From Niastella soli (GTDB taxonomy: Bacteria; Bacteroidota; Bacteroidia; Chitinophagales; Chitinophagaceae), in the NCBI RefSeq assembly GCF_017742245.1, contig NZ_JAGHKO010000001.1, positions 463,061 through 527,060 on the forward strand: a stretch of DNA of 64,000 nt. Reading direction: 5' to 3'. The stretch's first letter is position 1; each line of letters begins with the position of its first letter. Shown here one piece after another: positions 47,194 through 56,408 of this stretch. The notes under the pieces were generated by a model. It saw nothing but the letters and a program-made list of their open reading frames with translations, was not told the origin of the DNA and ran no database searches. The position numbers and the translations under genes were made by a program.

Positions 47194-47248
47194 AATTTTT
47201 AGTTGTGCTGTACAACACAACTCGGGGGATTGTCGCCTCAAAAAGTAC

Positions 47249-47902
47249 CTACTCATTTTCTGTATTCGCAGCTTCACTATTGCAGGTTTCTATGAACTGA
47301 AGCATTTTATCTCTTCCCATTTTTTTGTCGGCACTGGTAACAAATGATTGCGGCAGGAATTGCCAGGTTTTTCGCATGGCATCTAAAAAGTCCTTCACAT
47401 TCTTACTTACAATCTTTTGAGTTTCCTTATCGGCTTTGGTAAAGGCCAAACAAAAAGGCACTTCCCATTCACCCAGCTGATCTATAAAATCAAGGTCCAG
47501 CTTTTGCGGACTATGACGGCTATCTATCAACACAAACACACTGATCAGATTTTCGCGTTTACGCAGGTAATTCTCGATCATTTTTTCCCACTGTTTCCGC
47601 TGCGATTGCGACACCTTGGCAAAGCCATACCCTGGAAGGTCAACTAAATACCAGGCATCGGGTTTTAGGGTGCCCCCTACATGCGCCTGGGGATAGCTTT
47701 TTATATCAAAGTGATTTATTAATTGTGTTTTACCGGGCGCTGAAGACGTTTTTGCCAGCTTTTGGTTATCACACAGCATATTTATCAGCGACGACTTGCC
47801 CACGTTGCTACGGCCTATAAAAGCGTATTCGGGCCTGTCGGGCTTCGGGCATTTGGTATATTCCGGACTGCTGATGAGGTAGGTGGCTGACTGAATAATC
47901 AT
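47249..47902 (-). CDS. engB: Ribosome biogenesis GTPase EngB/YsxC
   Basis: An essential GTPase for 50S maturation, 217 residues from the preferred ATG (MIIQSATYL). G1 is GRSNVGKS at 30-37, G2 Thr is in GKTQLINH, G3 is DLPGYG and G4 is TKAD. A longer frame to 48010 adds 36 residues rich in Lys/Asn from the intergenic repeats and is rejected. The gene is divergent from ubiE. Confidence 0.95.
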   Translation of the reverse strand: MIIQSATYLISSPEYTKCPKPDRPEYAFIGRSNVGKSSLINMLCDNQKLAKTSSAPGKTQLINHFDIKSYPQAHVGGTLKPDAWYLVDLPGYGFAKVSQSQRKQWEKMIENYLRKRENLISVFVLIDSRHSPQKLDLDFIDQLGEWEVPFCLAFTKADKETQKIVSKNVKDFLDAMRKTWQFLPQSFVTSADKKMGRDKMLQFIETCNSEAANTENE

Positions 47903-48091
47903 ACTGCAAGATAGAATTAGTTTGTGGTTTGAAGTTTTTGGTTTGTGGTTCTTCAATTTTCTACCTCCGATTTTATTCAAACTTCCCAAATTTCGAACAA
48001 CCTTTTCCATTCATGGTACCCGATTTCAGTCGAACTCTTCGAAACTTGGCAATCCAACAACAAACCACAAACCATAAACTACAAACTGTAT

Positions 48092-48099
48092 TATCTTTG
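48092..48099 (+). promoter_or_regulatory. Promoter -7 box of ubiE-porT
   Basis: TATCTTTG matches TAnnTTTG, and its G is only 7 bp before the ATG at 48106. The transcript would be leaderless or nearly so. The region upstream (47930-48090) has repeated GTTTGTGGTTT/AAACCACAAAC segments in inverted order. Confidence 0.6.
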
Positions 48100-48105
48100 C
48101 CCCCC

Positions 48106-48858
48106 ATGTCTAAATATTCACACGATAATATAGTGCCCTTCAACGAGTCGGAGCAAACCAAAAAAGAGCAGGTGGCGGCTATGTTCGACCAGATAGCCTT
48201 TAGATACGATTTCCTGAACCGTTTTTTATCAGGGGGTATTGATGTAAGTTGGCGTAAACGTGCTATCCGCGAATTAAAAGAAATAAATCCCCGGATGGTA
48301 CTCGATGTGGCTACCGGTACCGCCGATGTGGCCATCATGACCTGGAAATACCTGCATCCGGAAAAAATAATTGGCATAGATATTTCTGAAGGAATGCTCA
48401 ATTTGGGACGGCAGAAGGTTGATAAATTATTGCTATCTAAGCAAATAGAATTGTTAAAGGGCGATAGTGAGGCAATAAACTTTCCCAATGAAACGTTTGA
48501 TGCTATTACCGTGGCGTTTGGTGTGCGGAATTTCGAAAACCTTGAAAAAGGGCTGGCTGAAATGTACCGTGTATTAAAACCTGGCGGAAAAGCGGTTATA
48601 CTTGAATTTTCGAAACCCCGCAAAACGGGCTTTAAAAGTTTATATAACCTGTACATGAATATCATTGCCCCGCGTGCGGGTCAGTGGGTGTCGAAGAATA
48701 AGGATGCATATAAGTATTTAAATCAATCAGTTAAAGCATTTCCCGAAGGCGAAACATTTTTACATATTTTACAACAAGTTGGGTTTAAGAATACGACACT
48801 AAAACGGCTGAGTTTAGGAATATGTACAATTTATTGCGGCATAAAAGCCACCAATTAA
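48106..48858 (+). CDS. ubiE: Demethylmenaquinone methyltransferase UbiE/MenG
   Basis: The last step of menaquinone synthesis, C-methylating demethylmenaquinone. The 250-residue protein has the family motifs FDQIAFRYDFLNRFLSGGID near the N-terminus and SAM motif LDVATGTADVAI (66-77). FGVRNFENLEKGLAEMYRVLKPGG comes next, with CTIYCGIK at the C-terminus. The start is ATG at MSKYSHDN, fixed by the promoter box just upstream; a longer frame to 47929 reads through repeats. It overlaps porT. Confidence 0.96.
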   Translation: MSKYSHDNIVPFNESEQTKKEQVAAMFDQIAFRYDFLNRFLSGGIDVSWRKRAIRELKEINPRMVLDVATGTADVAIMTWKYLHPEKIIGIDISEGMLNLGRQKVDKLLLSKQIELLKGDSEAINFPNETFDAITVAFGVRNFENLEKGLAEMYRVLKPGGKAVILEFSKPRKTGFKSLYNLYMNIIAPRAGQWVSKNKDAYKYLNQSVKAFPEGETFLHILQQVGFKNTTLKRLSLGICTIYCGIKATN

Positions 48859-49571
48859 TCAGATGGGCAGCAGGGCTAATGCTTTTGATCGCCTCACAAC
48901 AGGTAAATGCTCAATTAAGAGACTATTTAAACCTACCTGACCACGATGATAAAAAATATTATCTGGGTATCGGTCTCATTTATAATAATGCCAGGTTCCA
49001 GGTAAGCCAACACCCTTCATTTCTTACGAATGATAGTGTAATGGTGGTGGAACCGGAAAATACCGGCGGCTTTGGCCTCGCAGGTATGCATACCCTTCGT
49101 TTGTCGCCCCGGTTTGAGATCCGGGCTATTTTCCCCCAGTTACTATTCGCCTATAAGAATCTCACTTACCACATAAAATACCCCGACCCCAATAAGAACG
49201 AAACACCCATAATGACCAAAAAGGTGGAAAGTATCCTGATTGGGTTACCCATACACCTTAAATTCCGCAGTGATCGCATCGGCAACTTCAGGGTATATAT
49301 GTTTGCAGGAGGCAAAATTGAGTACGACCTGGCTTCCAATTCAACTGCCCGCAAGGCGGAAGACCTGGTAAAACTCAAAAAATACGACTATGGAGTAGAA
49401 GCCGGCGTTGGGTTCAATTTCTATTTCCCGGTATTCATTCTGTCGCCTGAGATCAAGATCAGTAACGGGCTTGGTAATATCCATTCCCGCGACGTAAATC
49501 TTAAGTATTCCAGTTCCATTGATCAGTTAAACTCCAGGATGATCGTTTTCTCGCTTATCTTTGAAGGTTAA
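48822..49571 (+). CDS. porT: Type IX secretion / gliding protein PorT
   Basis: An outer-membrane beta-barrel of 249 residues needed for type IX secretion in relatives. A signal peptide ends near VNAQ (about 31). LPDHDDKKYYLGIGLIYNNARF and the C-terminal SPEIKISNGLGNIHSRDV... are PorT features. The neighbouring ubiE is the usual partner in Bacteroidota. It overlaps ubiE by up to 37 bp. Together with the T9SS-targeted protease and the RemB-like barrel, it indicates an active T9SS. Confidence 0.9.
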   Translation: MYNLLRHKSHQLIRWAAGLMLLIASQQVNAQLRDYLNLPDHDDKKYYLGIGLIYNNARFQVSQHPSFLTNDSVMVVEPENTGGFGLAGMHTLRLSPRFEIRAIFPQLLFAYKNLTYHIKYPDPNKNETPIMTKKVESILIGLPIHLKFRSDRIGNFRVYMFAGGKIEYDLASNSTARKAEDLVKLKKYDYGVEAGVGFNFYFPVFILSPEIKISNGLGNIHSRDVNLKYSSSIDQLNSRMIVFSLIFEG

Positions 49572-49606
49572 GCAAAAGGGCATAAATAAAGTAATCAGAT
49601 AGAATT

Positions 49607-49642
49607 GTACAGGCATCGTATGCCTGTACCTATTATTATTTT
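49607..49642 (+). terminator. Terminator after porT
   Basis: GTACAGGCAT (49607-49616) and ATGCCTGTAC (49620-49629) form a perfect 10-bp stem with a 3-base loop, followed by CTATTATTATTTTA. It could also act as an operator for the next gene. Confidence 0.6.
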
Positions 49643-49656
49643 AAATTGGCCCAAAT

Positions 49657-50099
49657 ATGAGAAAATCCCTACTCATTATTAGTTTGCTGGCAGGCATAGT
49701 GTATGCCTGTAATCAGCAAGACCAAACAGCACCACACTTACTTTCTACCGGTAAATTACCCACCCAGGTTTTCAGCATTGACATTACAAAGGATACTACG
49801 CTGCATACGAAGAACGGCGCGTTGATCCGTATTCCGCATGGGGCGCTATCATCCGGTACCAACCCGGTACAACTGGAAATAAAAGAAGCCTACAGCATGC
49901 AGGAGATACTAAAGGCAGGCTTAACTACCATGAGCAATGGCCAGGCATTAAGCACGAGCTGAGAAAAGTAGTTAAAGAGTTGAAAAAAGCGGAACAGTTA
50001 AAACCAAAAAACTGTGATTGTGATTGCTTTTCAGATAAACCCCGTAGGGTGGCATTGGAAGATGAAGGGGCTGATTTGTCTGGGAAATCGGACTACTAA
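49657..50099 (+). pseudogene. Broken lipoprotein gene (N- and C-terminal fragments in different frames)
   Basis: The first frame (49657-49962) encodes a lipoprotein signal (VYAC, Cys at about residue 18) and a domain ending KAGLTTMSNGQALSTS before TGA. Longer Bacteroidota lipoproteins continue past this point. Another frame then runs from about 49940 to a TAA at 50097-50099, with a lysine-rich segment and a CDCDC cluster. The two parts look like the ends of one longer gene joined by an internal deletion, with a change of frame. An intact small lipoprotein is the alternative. Confidence 0.6.
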
Positions 50100-50126
50100 C
50101 AAGAGCCCCAACGATATTAATAAAAC

Positions 50127-50165
50127 AAAACAGCCGTCCTGATAAAATCGGGACAGCTGTTTTTC
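50127..50165 (+). terminator. Terminator after the broken lipoprotein gene
   Basis: AAAACAGC-c-GTCC-t-GAT-aaa-ATC-g-GGAC-a-GCTGTTTT, with three single-base irregularities, then T-rich sequence. Confidence 0.8.
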
Positions 50166-50181
50166 TTTTACAAAGGACCAA

Positions 50182-52185
50182 TTGTTCTTTCAGATTTGGG
50201 GTCAAAGGACCAGGTATCGCCCCATAACATACCTGATTTTCAGACAATTTCACGTATCCATTATATTTAATGCAAGGGGCTATAATTTAACCGCCTATAC
50301 TTCTACATTTCTTTTACATTTGTGGATAAACCCTTTCTGCCTGATTTACAACCAAACATACCTGCGGACAATAACCGTTTTCCTCGTGTATTGTGGTTTT
50401 TCATCTGCGCATGCGCAAGACCGCCTGAAGAAACAGGATAGCCTCAAAAAAATATTGCCTCTTCAACGGGAAGATACCAATAAGGTTAAACTGCTTAACA
50501 GTCTTGCCAGTACGTATTACCAAACCAATAAAGACTCTATATATTATTACGCAGAGCAGGCAGTTCAGCTGGCAAAAAAAATATCGTACCGAAAGGGCGA
50601 ATCCAGAGGCGAAGCACACCAGGCCGCCTATTACAGGATGCAGGGTGAATACACTACAGCCGTTAATAAACTACTGCACAGCATTTCCATCAATGAAGAA
50701 CAACATGATCTAATAGGAGCTGGTGATCGATACCTCGATCTGTCGCAGGTGTATAAAGACATGGTGGGCGCCACCAGTACCCTTGAATACATCAATAAAG
50801 GCGTTGGCTACAGCCAATACGCATATAACCTGTTTAACGGCATACACGATACCTTAGGCATGGTGGAGAGCCTGAACCAAAGTGGCATCCTGTTCCGCGA
50901 CCGGGCTCATATAAAAGGCCAGGAAAAATATTATGACTCCGCTTTTGCAGCTTATATAAAGGCAGTATCAATGGTGGAACGATCAGGAATAAACAGGGGC
51001 GCTTTAAGTAAATTATACAACAACATCAGCCAGGTATATAATGAATATTGGAAAGATTATAAAAAGGCGCTTGAATACCTGCTCAAGGCTGAAGAGCTGA
51101 ACAGAAATGCTCACAACCTCAACGGACTTTCCTTTAATTATGGCAATATCTCCCTGGCCTATACAAAACTGAATCAACCAGTACAGGCATTGGTGTATTC
51201 ACGAAAAATGCTTGATGCAGCCCGGCAGCTCAACATGCCTGAAAGATTGCGCAACGCCTATAACAGCTTGTATACGTCATTTGCCGCAGCTCACCATTAC
51301 GACTCTGCCCTGTATTATTATAAACAGGCCGATGTGCTCGACGATTCACTGAACAACGTGGCAAAGACCAATGAAGTGATTGCCCTGCAAACAAAGTTTG
51401 AAACTGGCAAAAAAGAGTCGGAAATACAACGCTTGCATACTGACAGTCTTGCCAAGAACAGGCAGATCGCTTTCCTGGCTTTAGCCCTTGCCATATTTAT
51501 ACTACTGGCAGCCTGTATGGTATTGCTGTATTATCGCATCAAAAAACAACGACAGCAAATAGCAGGGCAATCAAAGAAACTGGAAATAATGATGAAAGAG
51601 CTGCATCACCGGGTAAAGAACAATCTCCAGATCGTGAGCAGCCTCCTGAGCCTTCAAACCTATAAAGTGCAGGACGAAGAAGCAGTGCTGGTTTTGAAAG
51701 AAAGCCAACAACGTGTACAAGCCATGAGCTTTATTCACCAGCGTCTGTACAAAACAGAATCGCTTACAGCCGTGAATATGAAAGAATACCTCACCGACCT
51801 GGCCGAGTCACTGGTATCGTCGTACGGATATACCAACGACGATTTTGACCTGTACATTTCAGTGGAAAAAGAAATGCTTGATATTGACAAAGCATTGCCC
51901 ATTGGTCTTATAATTAATGAACTGGCAACCAACGCCCTTAAATACGCTTACAAAGAGGTTCACCGCCCGTCATTGAACATTAACATCACTGAAGAAGATA
52001 CAAAGCTGGTTTGCATAATAAAAGACAATGGGATCGGCATTGATGAACAGCAATGGAAACAGCAAAAAAAATCCTTTGGCAAACAGCTGATAACCGCCCT
52101 TTGCAAACAATTAAGGGCGCAACAATCACTGGTTGTTAGTGCGGGTACCGAGTTTATAATCACCATACCAAAACAAGTTGCTTAA
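50182..52185 (+). CDS. TPR-containing sensor histidine kinase (HisKA_2 type)
   Basis: An envelope sensor kinase. An export signal ends near SSAHAQ, then TPR-like helical repeats (YYQTNKDSIYYYAEQAVQLAKK and following) fill the periplasmic part. A membrane helix (about 433-455) and a HisKA_2/HWE-like dimerisation domain follow, with the phospho-His in ELHHRVKNNLQIVSSLL (H475/H476). HATPase boxes are INELATNALKYAY and IKDNGIGID. The reading frame has no ATG near the signal peptide, and the TTG used here (50182) lies at a terminator, so the true start is unresolved. Two TACATTT(G/C) boxes at 50304-50322 suggest a start further in. The cognate LytTR gene is 1 bp downstream. Confidence 0.85.
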   Translation: MFFQIWGQRTRYRPITYLIFRQFHVSIIFNARGYNLTAYTSTFLLHLWINPFCLIYNQTYLRTITVFLVYCGFSSAHAQDRLKKQDSLKKILPLQREDTNKVKLLNSLASTYYQTNKDSIYYYAEQAVQLAKKISYRKGESRGEAHQAAYYRMQGEYTTAVNKLLHSISINEEQHDLIGAGDRYLDLSQVYKDMVGATSTLEYINKGVGYSQYAYNLFNGIHDTLGMVESLNQSGILFRDRAHIKGQEKYYDSAFAAYIKAVSMVERSGINRGALSKLYNNISQVYNEYWKDYKKALEYLLKAEELNRNAHNLNGLSFNYGNISLAYTKLNQPVQALVYSRKMLDAARQLNMPERLRNAYNSLYTSFAAAHHYDSALYYYKQADVLDDSLNNVAKTNEVIALQTKFETGKKESEIQRLHTDSLAKNRQIAFLALALAIFILLAACMVLLYYRIKKQRQQIAGQSKKLEIMMKELHHRVKNNLQIVSSLLSLQTYKVQDEEAVLVLKESQQRVQAMSFIHQRLYKTESLTAVNMKEYLTDLAESLVSSYGYTNDDFDLYISVEKEMLDIDKALPIGLIINELATNALKYAYKEVHRPSLNINITEEDTKLVCIIKDNGIGIDEQQWKQQKKSFGKQLITALCKQLRAQQSLVVSAGTEFIITIPKQVA

Positions 52186-52186
52186 A

Positions 52187-52975
52187 ATGCCTGCCGAAAA
52201 AGTTAATATACTGATTGTTGAAGATGAAAGTATTGTGGCACTTGACCTGGCCAGTGGCCTCGAGCACGACGGTTATAACATTGCAGGCATTGCTGATAAT
52301 GCCGAAGAGGCGCAACAATTGTTCAATGACAACGAGATAGATATTATTTTGATGGACGTGAACATCATTGGTGAAAAAGACGGCATCGATGCGGCCATCG
52401 AGATCCTGAAACAAAAAGCAGTCCCCATCATTTACCTTACTGCTTTCACCGATGCGGTTACCATTGAACGCATAAAACAAACGCACCCGGCCGCGTTTTT
52501 ATCAAAACCTTATAACCTTACCAATGTACGTATAGCAATTGACCTCGCGGTGAATAATTTTGCCGTTTCCCGCGAACAACAGCCCACCGGCAAGATCATC
52601 CCGCTCGATAAAGACAGCAATCGAAATACCGGATCGCCCGAACGGGAAATGATCCTGCGTATGAACGATCATATTTTTGTGAAACACAATTATGCCTTTG
52701 TAAAATTAAAGCTCAATGAGCTGTTGTATATTGAGGCAGATAACAATTATACCTCCCTCATCACTGCCGACAAAAAATTCCTCCTGAGGCTCTCGCTGAA
52801 CCAGTTGCTGGAGAAGATCAACTACAAGCCACTGGTACGCATACATCGTTCTTATGCGGTTAACATTAATACCATACAGTCATTTAATGAACAGGAAGTA
52901 GAGATCAACCAGCAACACCTGCCTATTGGCAGGAACTATAAAGAAGAGTTTATGAAGCAATTTGACTTCAGATAA
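52187..52975 (+). CDS. LytTR-type response regulator
   Basis: A regulator of 262 residues. The receiver domain (about 5-120) has E12-D13, phosphoacceptor D57 (IILMDVN) and Lys in FLSKPYN. A short linker leads to a LytTR DNA-binding domain (about 165-260) with EADNNYTSLIT and PLVRIHRSYAVNIN. It follows the histidine-kinase stop by 1 bp, so the two form a two-component pair. The target genes are unknown. ATG at MPAEKVN is preferred to an upstream TTG. Confidence 0.93.
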   Translation: MPAEKVNILIVEDESIVALDLASGLEHDGYNIAGIADNAEEAQQLFNDNEIDIILMDVNIIGEKDGIDAAIEILKQKAVPIIYLTAFTDAVTIERIKQTHPAAFLSKPYNLTNVRIAIDLAVNNFAVSREQQPTGKIIPLDKDSNRNTGSPEREMILRMNDHIFVKHNYAFVKLKLNELLYIEADNNYTSLITADKKFLLRLSLNQLLEKINYKPLVRIHRSYAVNINTIQSFNEQEVEINQQHLPIGRNYKEEFMKQFDFR

Positions 52976-53202
52976 GAACTCACCCCGGTTTTCCCTCTTT
53001 CACATACAAAATTCTGTCATTTACATACAAACGATAATTTGAGACCGGCCTGGGCGATAGTTTAGCACCCGGTTTTAAACAACATAGTCAAAAAGGAAAA
53101 GGCAACATAAACGGGAGGTCTGATTAGTAAACAGGTCTATTAAAAAGGTGTTCTACTGGTGATACCCTATAAACCCGGTCGGTGTATCACCGATGAAAAA
53201 AA

Positions 53203-53236
53203 GCAGGTGGCATTTTTGCCGCCTGCCTTTTTATTT
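53203..53236. terminator. Bidirectional terminator between the LytTR and RemB-like genes
   Basis: GCAGG-t-GGC-attttt-GCC-g-CCTGC (53203-53228 approx.), with an A-run before and a T-run after. It serves both convergent genes. The 52976-53200 gap otherwise contains no gene. Confidence 0.85.
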
Positions 53237-53253
53237 AGCAGCGAGTCTTATTC

Positions 53254-54960
53254 TTAGTAATCGTATTCTCTTCTGAACATATTCCATCGTACACCAGCAG
53301 TAAATACCGCTACATTTTTATTGCTCAGTTCAGGAATACCTGGTTTATACTTTCTGATCAATGCAGAACCTTCAAGGAAAAGATTCTCCTTCACTTCATA
53401 TGACGCTAGCACCTGGGCATTTACCCCCGTTGCCAGCGGCCCATTGGGCAACTTATAACCATAATCCCCTGCGGGCCGGTACCAGTTGGGAATGAATATA
53501 TTTGTTCCCACATTGCTATTAGCCGAATCCATACCCTGTCTCCAAACGATCAGGCGGGCTGTTGTGGTCCACTTGGGATGAGGCTGGTATTTGATAATAC
53601 CGATCGCCTCTACAAAATTGGCGCCCAACGGATGCGCCAGCGGCTGGTTGTAATGGGTATAATTGGCCAGACTGTCGAAATGACTATATGTAAATGGACG
53701 TGTAAGATTGAACTCGCCCTGCAGATCAAGGTTCTTCAAACCAAATGCATTGATGTATTTAGCTCCTGCCTGTATACCAAACTTATTGGCCCACCAGCCA
53801 TTGCCGGCCCTTAGTTCTTTTGTTACCAATTCATCGAGCAGCAACTGACCATATAACTGTATTCGTTTGGCCACATTGGCTTTCAGGTCAATTCCAACAA
53901 AAGCATTATCAGGACTGCCATTTTGCTGTTCGGCCAGGCGTAAAAAGATCACTGGGTTCAGGTAACTGAATTCAAAGTGATTTCTACGGCCAAAGATCAC
54001 TGATTCAAAAATGCCGACATTCAACCATTTGGTAACGTCCATACTTAAATGATGCATAGCCGCATATTTCTTATCGAGCAATTTGTCGCCTGCACTGATA
54101 TTAACAGTTTGTGGTATTAATTCGGTGAACAGGTTCATGTAGTTGAACTTCCAGATGCGGGTATTGATCTTTAAAAAAAGGTAACTATTGCTAAAGTCGC
54201 TCAGGAATAAACTGCGATAACCGTTCCCAATAAAGTTCTTATCGTAGCCAAATTGAAAATCCAGGTATTTGGCAGCTGTAAAATTGATTGACCCACGGGC
54301 ATCCAGATAATCATTACCGGTTTTCTTATATGTTTTATAAAAACCATTACCCGGCACCGCATCGAATGCCTGCACTCTTTGCTGAACAAAAAGCGGCCCG
54401 CGTTCCTGGTTATCGGTCATATAAGCAGAAAAGCCCAGCCTTTTGGCAATCATACCACGCACCGAAACCCCTTTTGAAGTTAAAAAAAGCTGGTCATTAG
54501 ATTTATCGTTGCCGCTTTCTACTGAAAAGGTTTGCTGAAAGACAGGATTTACAACGAAGAAAAAATCCTTTGCATTAATTTCGAGTAAGTTGGCCTTTGT
54601 CTTATAAAACACGTTCCATAAGCTCTTTTTACTATAAAAATCGCTGGTATCTGTACTGGTTACCCATTCGGAATTGTTCATGAGTAAACTGCGCAGGTTA
54701 TATTCATCAACTTTTGACAGGGACAAGGCTCCAGCTTTTCTCAGCGAATCGGCATATTCAGCAACACGCACTGCAAATTTCCGGCTCATGGGTTTAAGCG
54801 TAGAAAGGTTCAGGTCATCATTACTTTGCAGCATTATTTCAAGGCGGTTAAGAAATAGCTGGTGTTTGGAACCTTGGGGTAAATAAGTTGACTGAGCAAA
54901 CAATCCGAAGGGAAATAATAAAAACAGTAAGCGGACAAAAGTTTTTACAATATATTGCAT
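53254..54960 (-). CDS. RemB/Wzi-like outer membrane beta-barrel protein
   Basis: A protein of 568 residues with a signal peptide ending near LFAQ (about residue 23). An N-terminal helical region (about 30-95: LNRLEIMLQS... MSRKFAVRVAEYA) is followed by a large barrel with many aromatic strands. KYLDFQFGYDKNFIGNGYRSLFLSD and HHLSMDVTKWLNVGIFESVIFG resemble capsule-assembly Wzi and gliding RemB proteins. It probably binds or anchors a surface polysaccharide or adhesin. It starts only 33 bp from the divergent pyrC start. Confidence 0.72.
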   Translation of the reverse strand: MQYIVKTFVRLLFLLFPFGLFAQSTYLPQGSKHQLFLNRLEIMLQSNDDLNLSTLKPMSRKFAVRVAEYADSLRKAGALSLSKVDEYNLRSLLMNNSEWVTSTDTSDFYSKKSLWNVFYKTKANLLEINAKDFFFVVNPVFQQTFSVESGNDKSNDQLFLTSKGVSVRGMIAKRLGFSAYMTDNQERGPLFVQQRVQAFDAVPGNGFYKTYKKTGNDYLDARGSINFTAAKYLDFQFGYDKNFIGNGYRSLFLSDFSNSYLFLKINTRIWKFNYMNLFTELIPQTVNISAGDKLLDKKYAAMHHLSMDVTKWLNVGIFESVIFGRRNHFEFSYLNPVIFLRLAEQQNGSPDNAFVGIDLKANVAKRIQLYGQLLLDELVTKELRAGNGWWANKFGIQAGAKYINAFGLKNLDLQGEFNLTRPFTYSHFDSLANYTHYNQPLAHPLGANFVEAIGIIKYQPHPKWTTTARLIVWRQGMDSANSNVGTNIFIPNWYRPAGDYGYKLPNGPLATGVNAQVLASYEVKENLFLEGSALIRKYKPGIPELSNKNVAVFTAGVRWNMFRREYDY

Positions 54961-54993
54961 GGCCAGTATTTAAAAATATTATTTTTTCAAGAT

Positions 54994-56382
54994 ATGCAAA
55001 ATTACCTGATAAAAAATATAATGGTCGTGAATGAAGGGGTATCAGCCGTGAAGGATGTGCTGATCAAAAACGGCCGCATTGAAAAGATTGATGGTAACAT
55101 TCAACCAGATATATTAGTTACGGAAATTAACGGCCAGGGATTACATTTATTACCCGGCGCCATTGATGACCAGGTTCATTTTAGGGAGCCCGGTCTTACC
55201 CACAAAGCTACCATTTATACGGAATCAAAAGCAGCGGTAGCAGGTGGGGTTACTTCCTTTATGGAAATGCCCAACACCATGCCACCCGTATTTACACAAG
55301 AGCTGCTTGAAGAAAAATATGCCATTGGCGCCAATAGCGCCCTGGCCAATTATTCGTTTTACATGGGTACTTCGAACGACAATGCCGAAGAAGCCCTGAA
55401 AACAAATAGCCGTAAAAAAGACATCTGCGGCATCAAGATCTTTATGGGCTCTTCAACTGGTGGGTTACTGGTCGACAACTATCTTACGCTCGATAAAATA
55501 TTCCAGGAAAGCGAGGTGTTGATAGCAACCCATTGCGAGGACGAAAAGATCATCAAGGCCAATTATGAAAGAATAAAAAAAGAAAAAGGCACACTTGACC
55601 CGGCCGATCACCCGCGGATACGGGATGAATATGGCTGTTTTGAAAGCTCACTGGCAGCCATTCAGTTTGCCCAAAAATATAATACCCGCCTGCACATCCT
55701 GCACATCAGCACAGAAAAAGAGCTGGCATTATTCTCCAACATGAAACCGCTGGAGCAAAAAAACATTACCGCCGAAGTGTGCGTGCATCACCTGCATTTT
55801 ACCAGCAACGATTACGATCACCTGGGTAATTTAATAAAATGCAACCCTGCCATTAAAGCACCTAGTAACCGGGACGCCTTATGGCAGGCATTGCTCGATG
55901 ACCGATTAGATGTAATTGCCACCGATCATGCCCCCCATACAATGGAGGAAAAAGGCGTTTCAAGAAATGCAGCCGGTTTATTGACACTGCCACCTATAGA
56001 ACCTGGCAGTTATGAAAAATCCCACGCCGGTTTGCCGTTGGTACAGCACAGCCTGTTGCTGATGCTGCACTACGTAAAAGAAGGACGCATCACTTTGGAA
56101 AAAGTAGTAGAGAAAATGAGCCATGCAGTAGCTACCTGTTACCAGATTGCAGACCGCGGCTATATCAGGGAAGGCTACAAAGCCGACCTGGTTATTGTTG
56201 ATATGAACGCAACTACCACAGCCACAAAGGAAAACATATTGTATAAATGCGGCTGGAGCCCGCTGGAACAATTTACATTCCCAGCTGCTATTACCCACAC
56301 ATTTGTAAATGGGAACCTGGTTTATGGAAATGGACAGTGGAATGAATCTAATAAGGGAGAGCGATTATTATTTAATCGGTAA
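54994..56382 (+). CDS. pyrC: Dihydroorotase
   Basis: The third step of pyrimidine synthesis, closing carbamoyl-aspartate to dihydroorotate; 462 residues. A metallo-amidohydrolase with metal site DDQVHFREPGLTHK, probable carboxylated Lys in CGIKIFMGSSTGG, ILHIST, and ATDHAPHT near the C-terminal part. It is the longer class I (AllB-like) type. The start is ATG at MQNYLIKNI; an upstream ATG at 54955 overlaps the divergent RemB-like gene and is not used. The MutS-like gene follows after 26 bp. Confidence 0.93.
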   Translation: MQNYLIKNIMVVNEGVSAVKDVLIKNGRIEKIDGNIQPDILVTEINGQGLHLLPGAIDDQVHFREPGLTHKATIYTESKAAVAGGVTSFMEMPNTMPPVFTQELLEEKYAIGANSALANYSFYMGTSNDNAEEALKTNSRKKDICGIKIFMGSSTGGLLVDNYLTLDKIFQESEVLIATHCEDEKIIKANYERIKKEKGTLDPADHPRIRDEYGCFESSLAAIQFAQKYNTRLHILHISTEKELALFSNMKPLEQKNITAEVCVHHLHFTSNDYDHLGNLIKCNPAIKAPSNRDALWQALLDDRLDVIATDHAPHTMEEKGVSRNAAGLLTLPPIEPGSYEKSHAGLPLVQHSLLLMLHYVKEGRITLEKVVEKMSHAVATCYQIADRGYIREGYKADLVIVDMNATTTATKENILYKCGWSPLEQFTFPAAITHTFVNGNLVYGNGQWNESNKGERLLFNR

Positions 56383-56408
56383 CTTACGAAAACCAAAGGA
56401 GCAGCAGC

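Noticed and set aside
47201-47222. Near-perfect 22-bp palindrome AGTTGTG...CACAACT between convergent genes
   Set aside because: It has no U-tract on either strand and lies between gene ends, so neither terminator nor operator can be supported.
47903-48010. N-terminal extension of EngB
   Set aside because: Its 36 residues come from intergenic GTTTGTGG-type repeats and are absent from the family's usual start.
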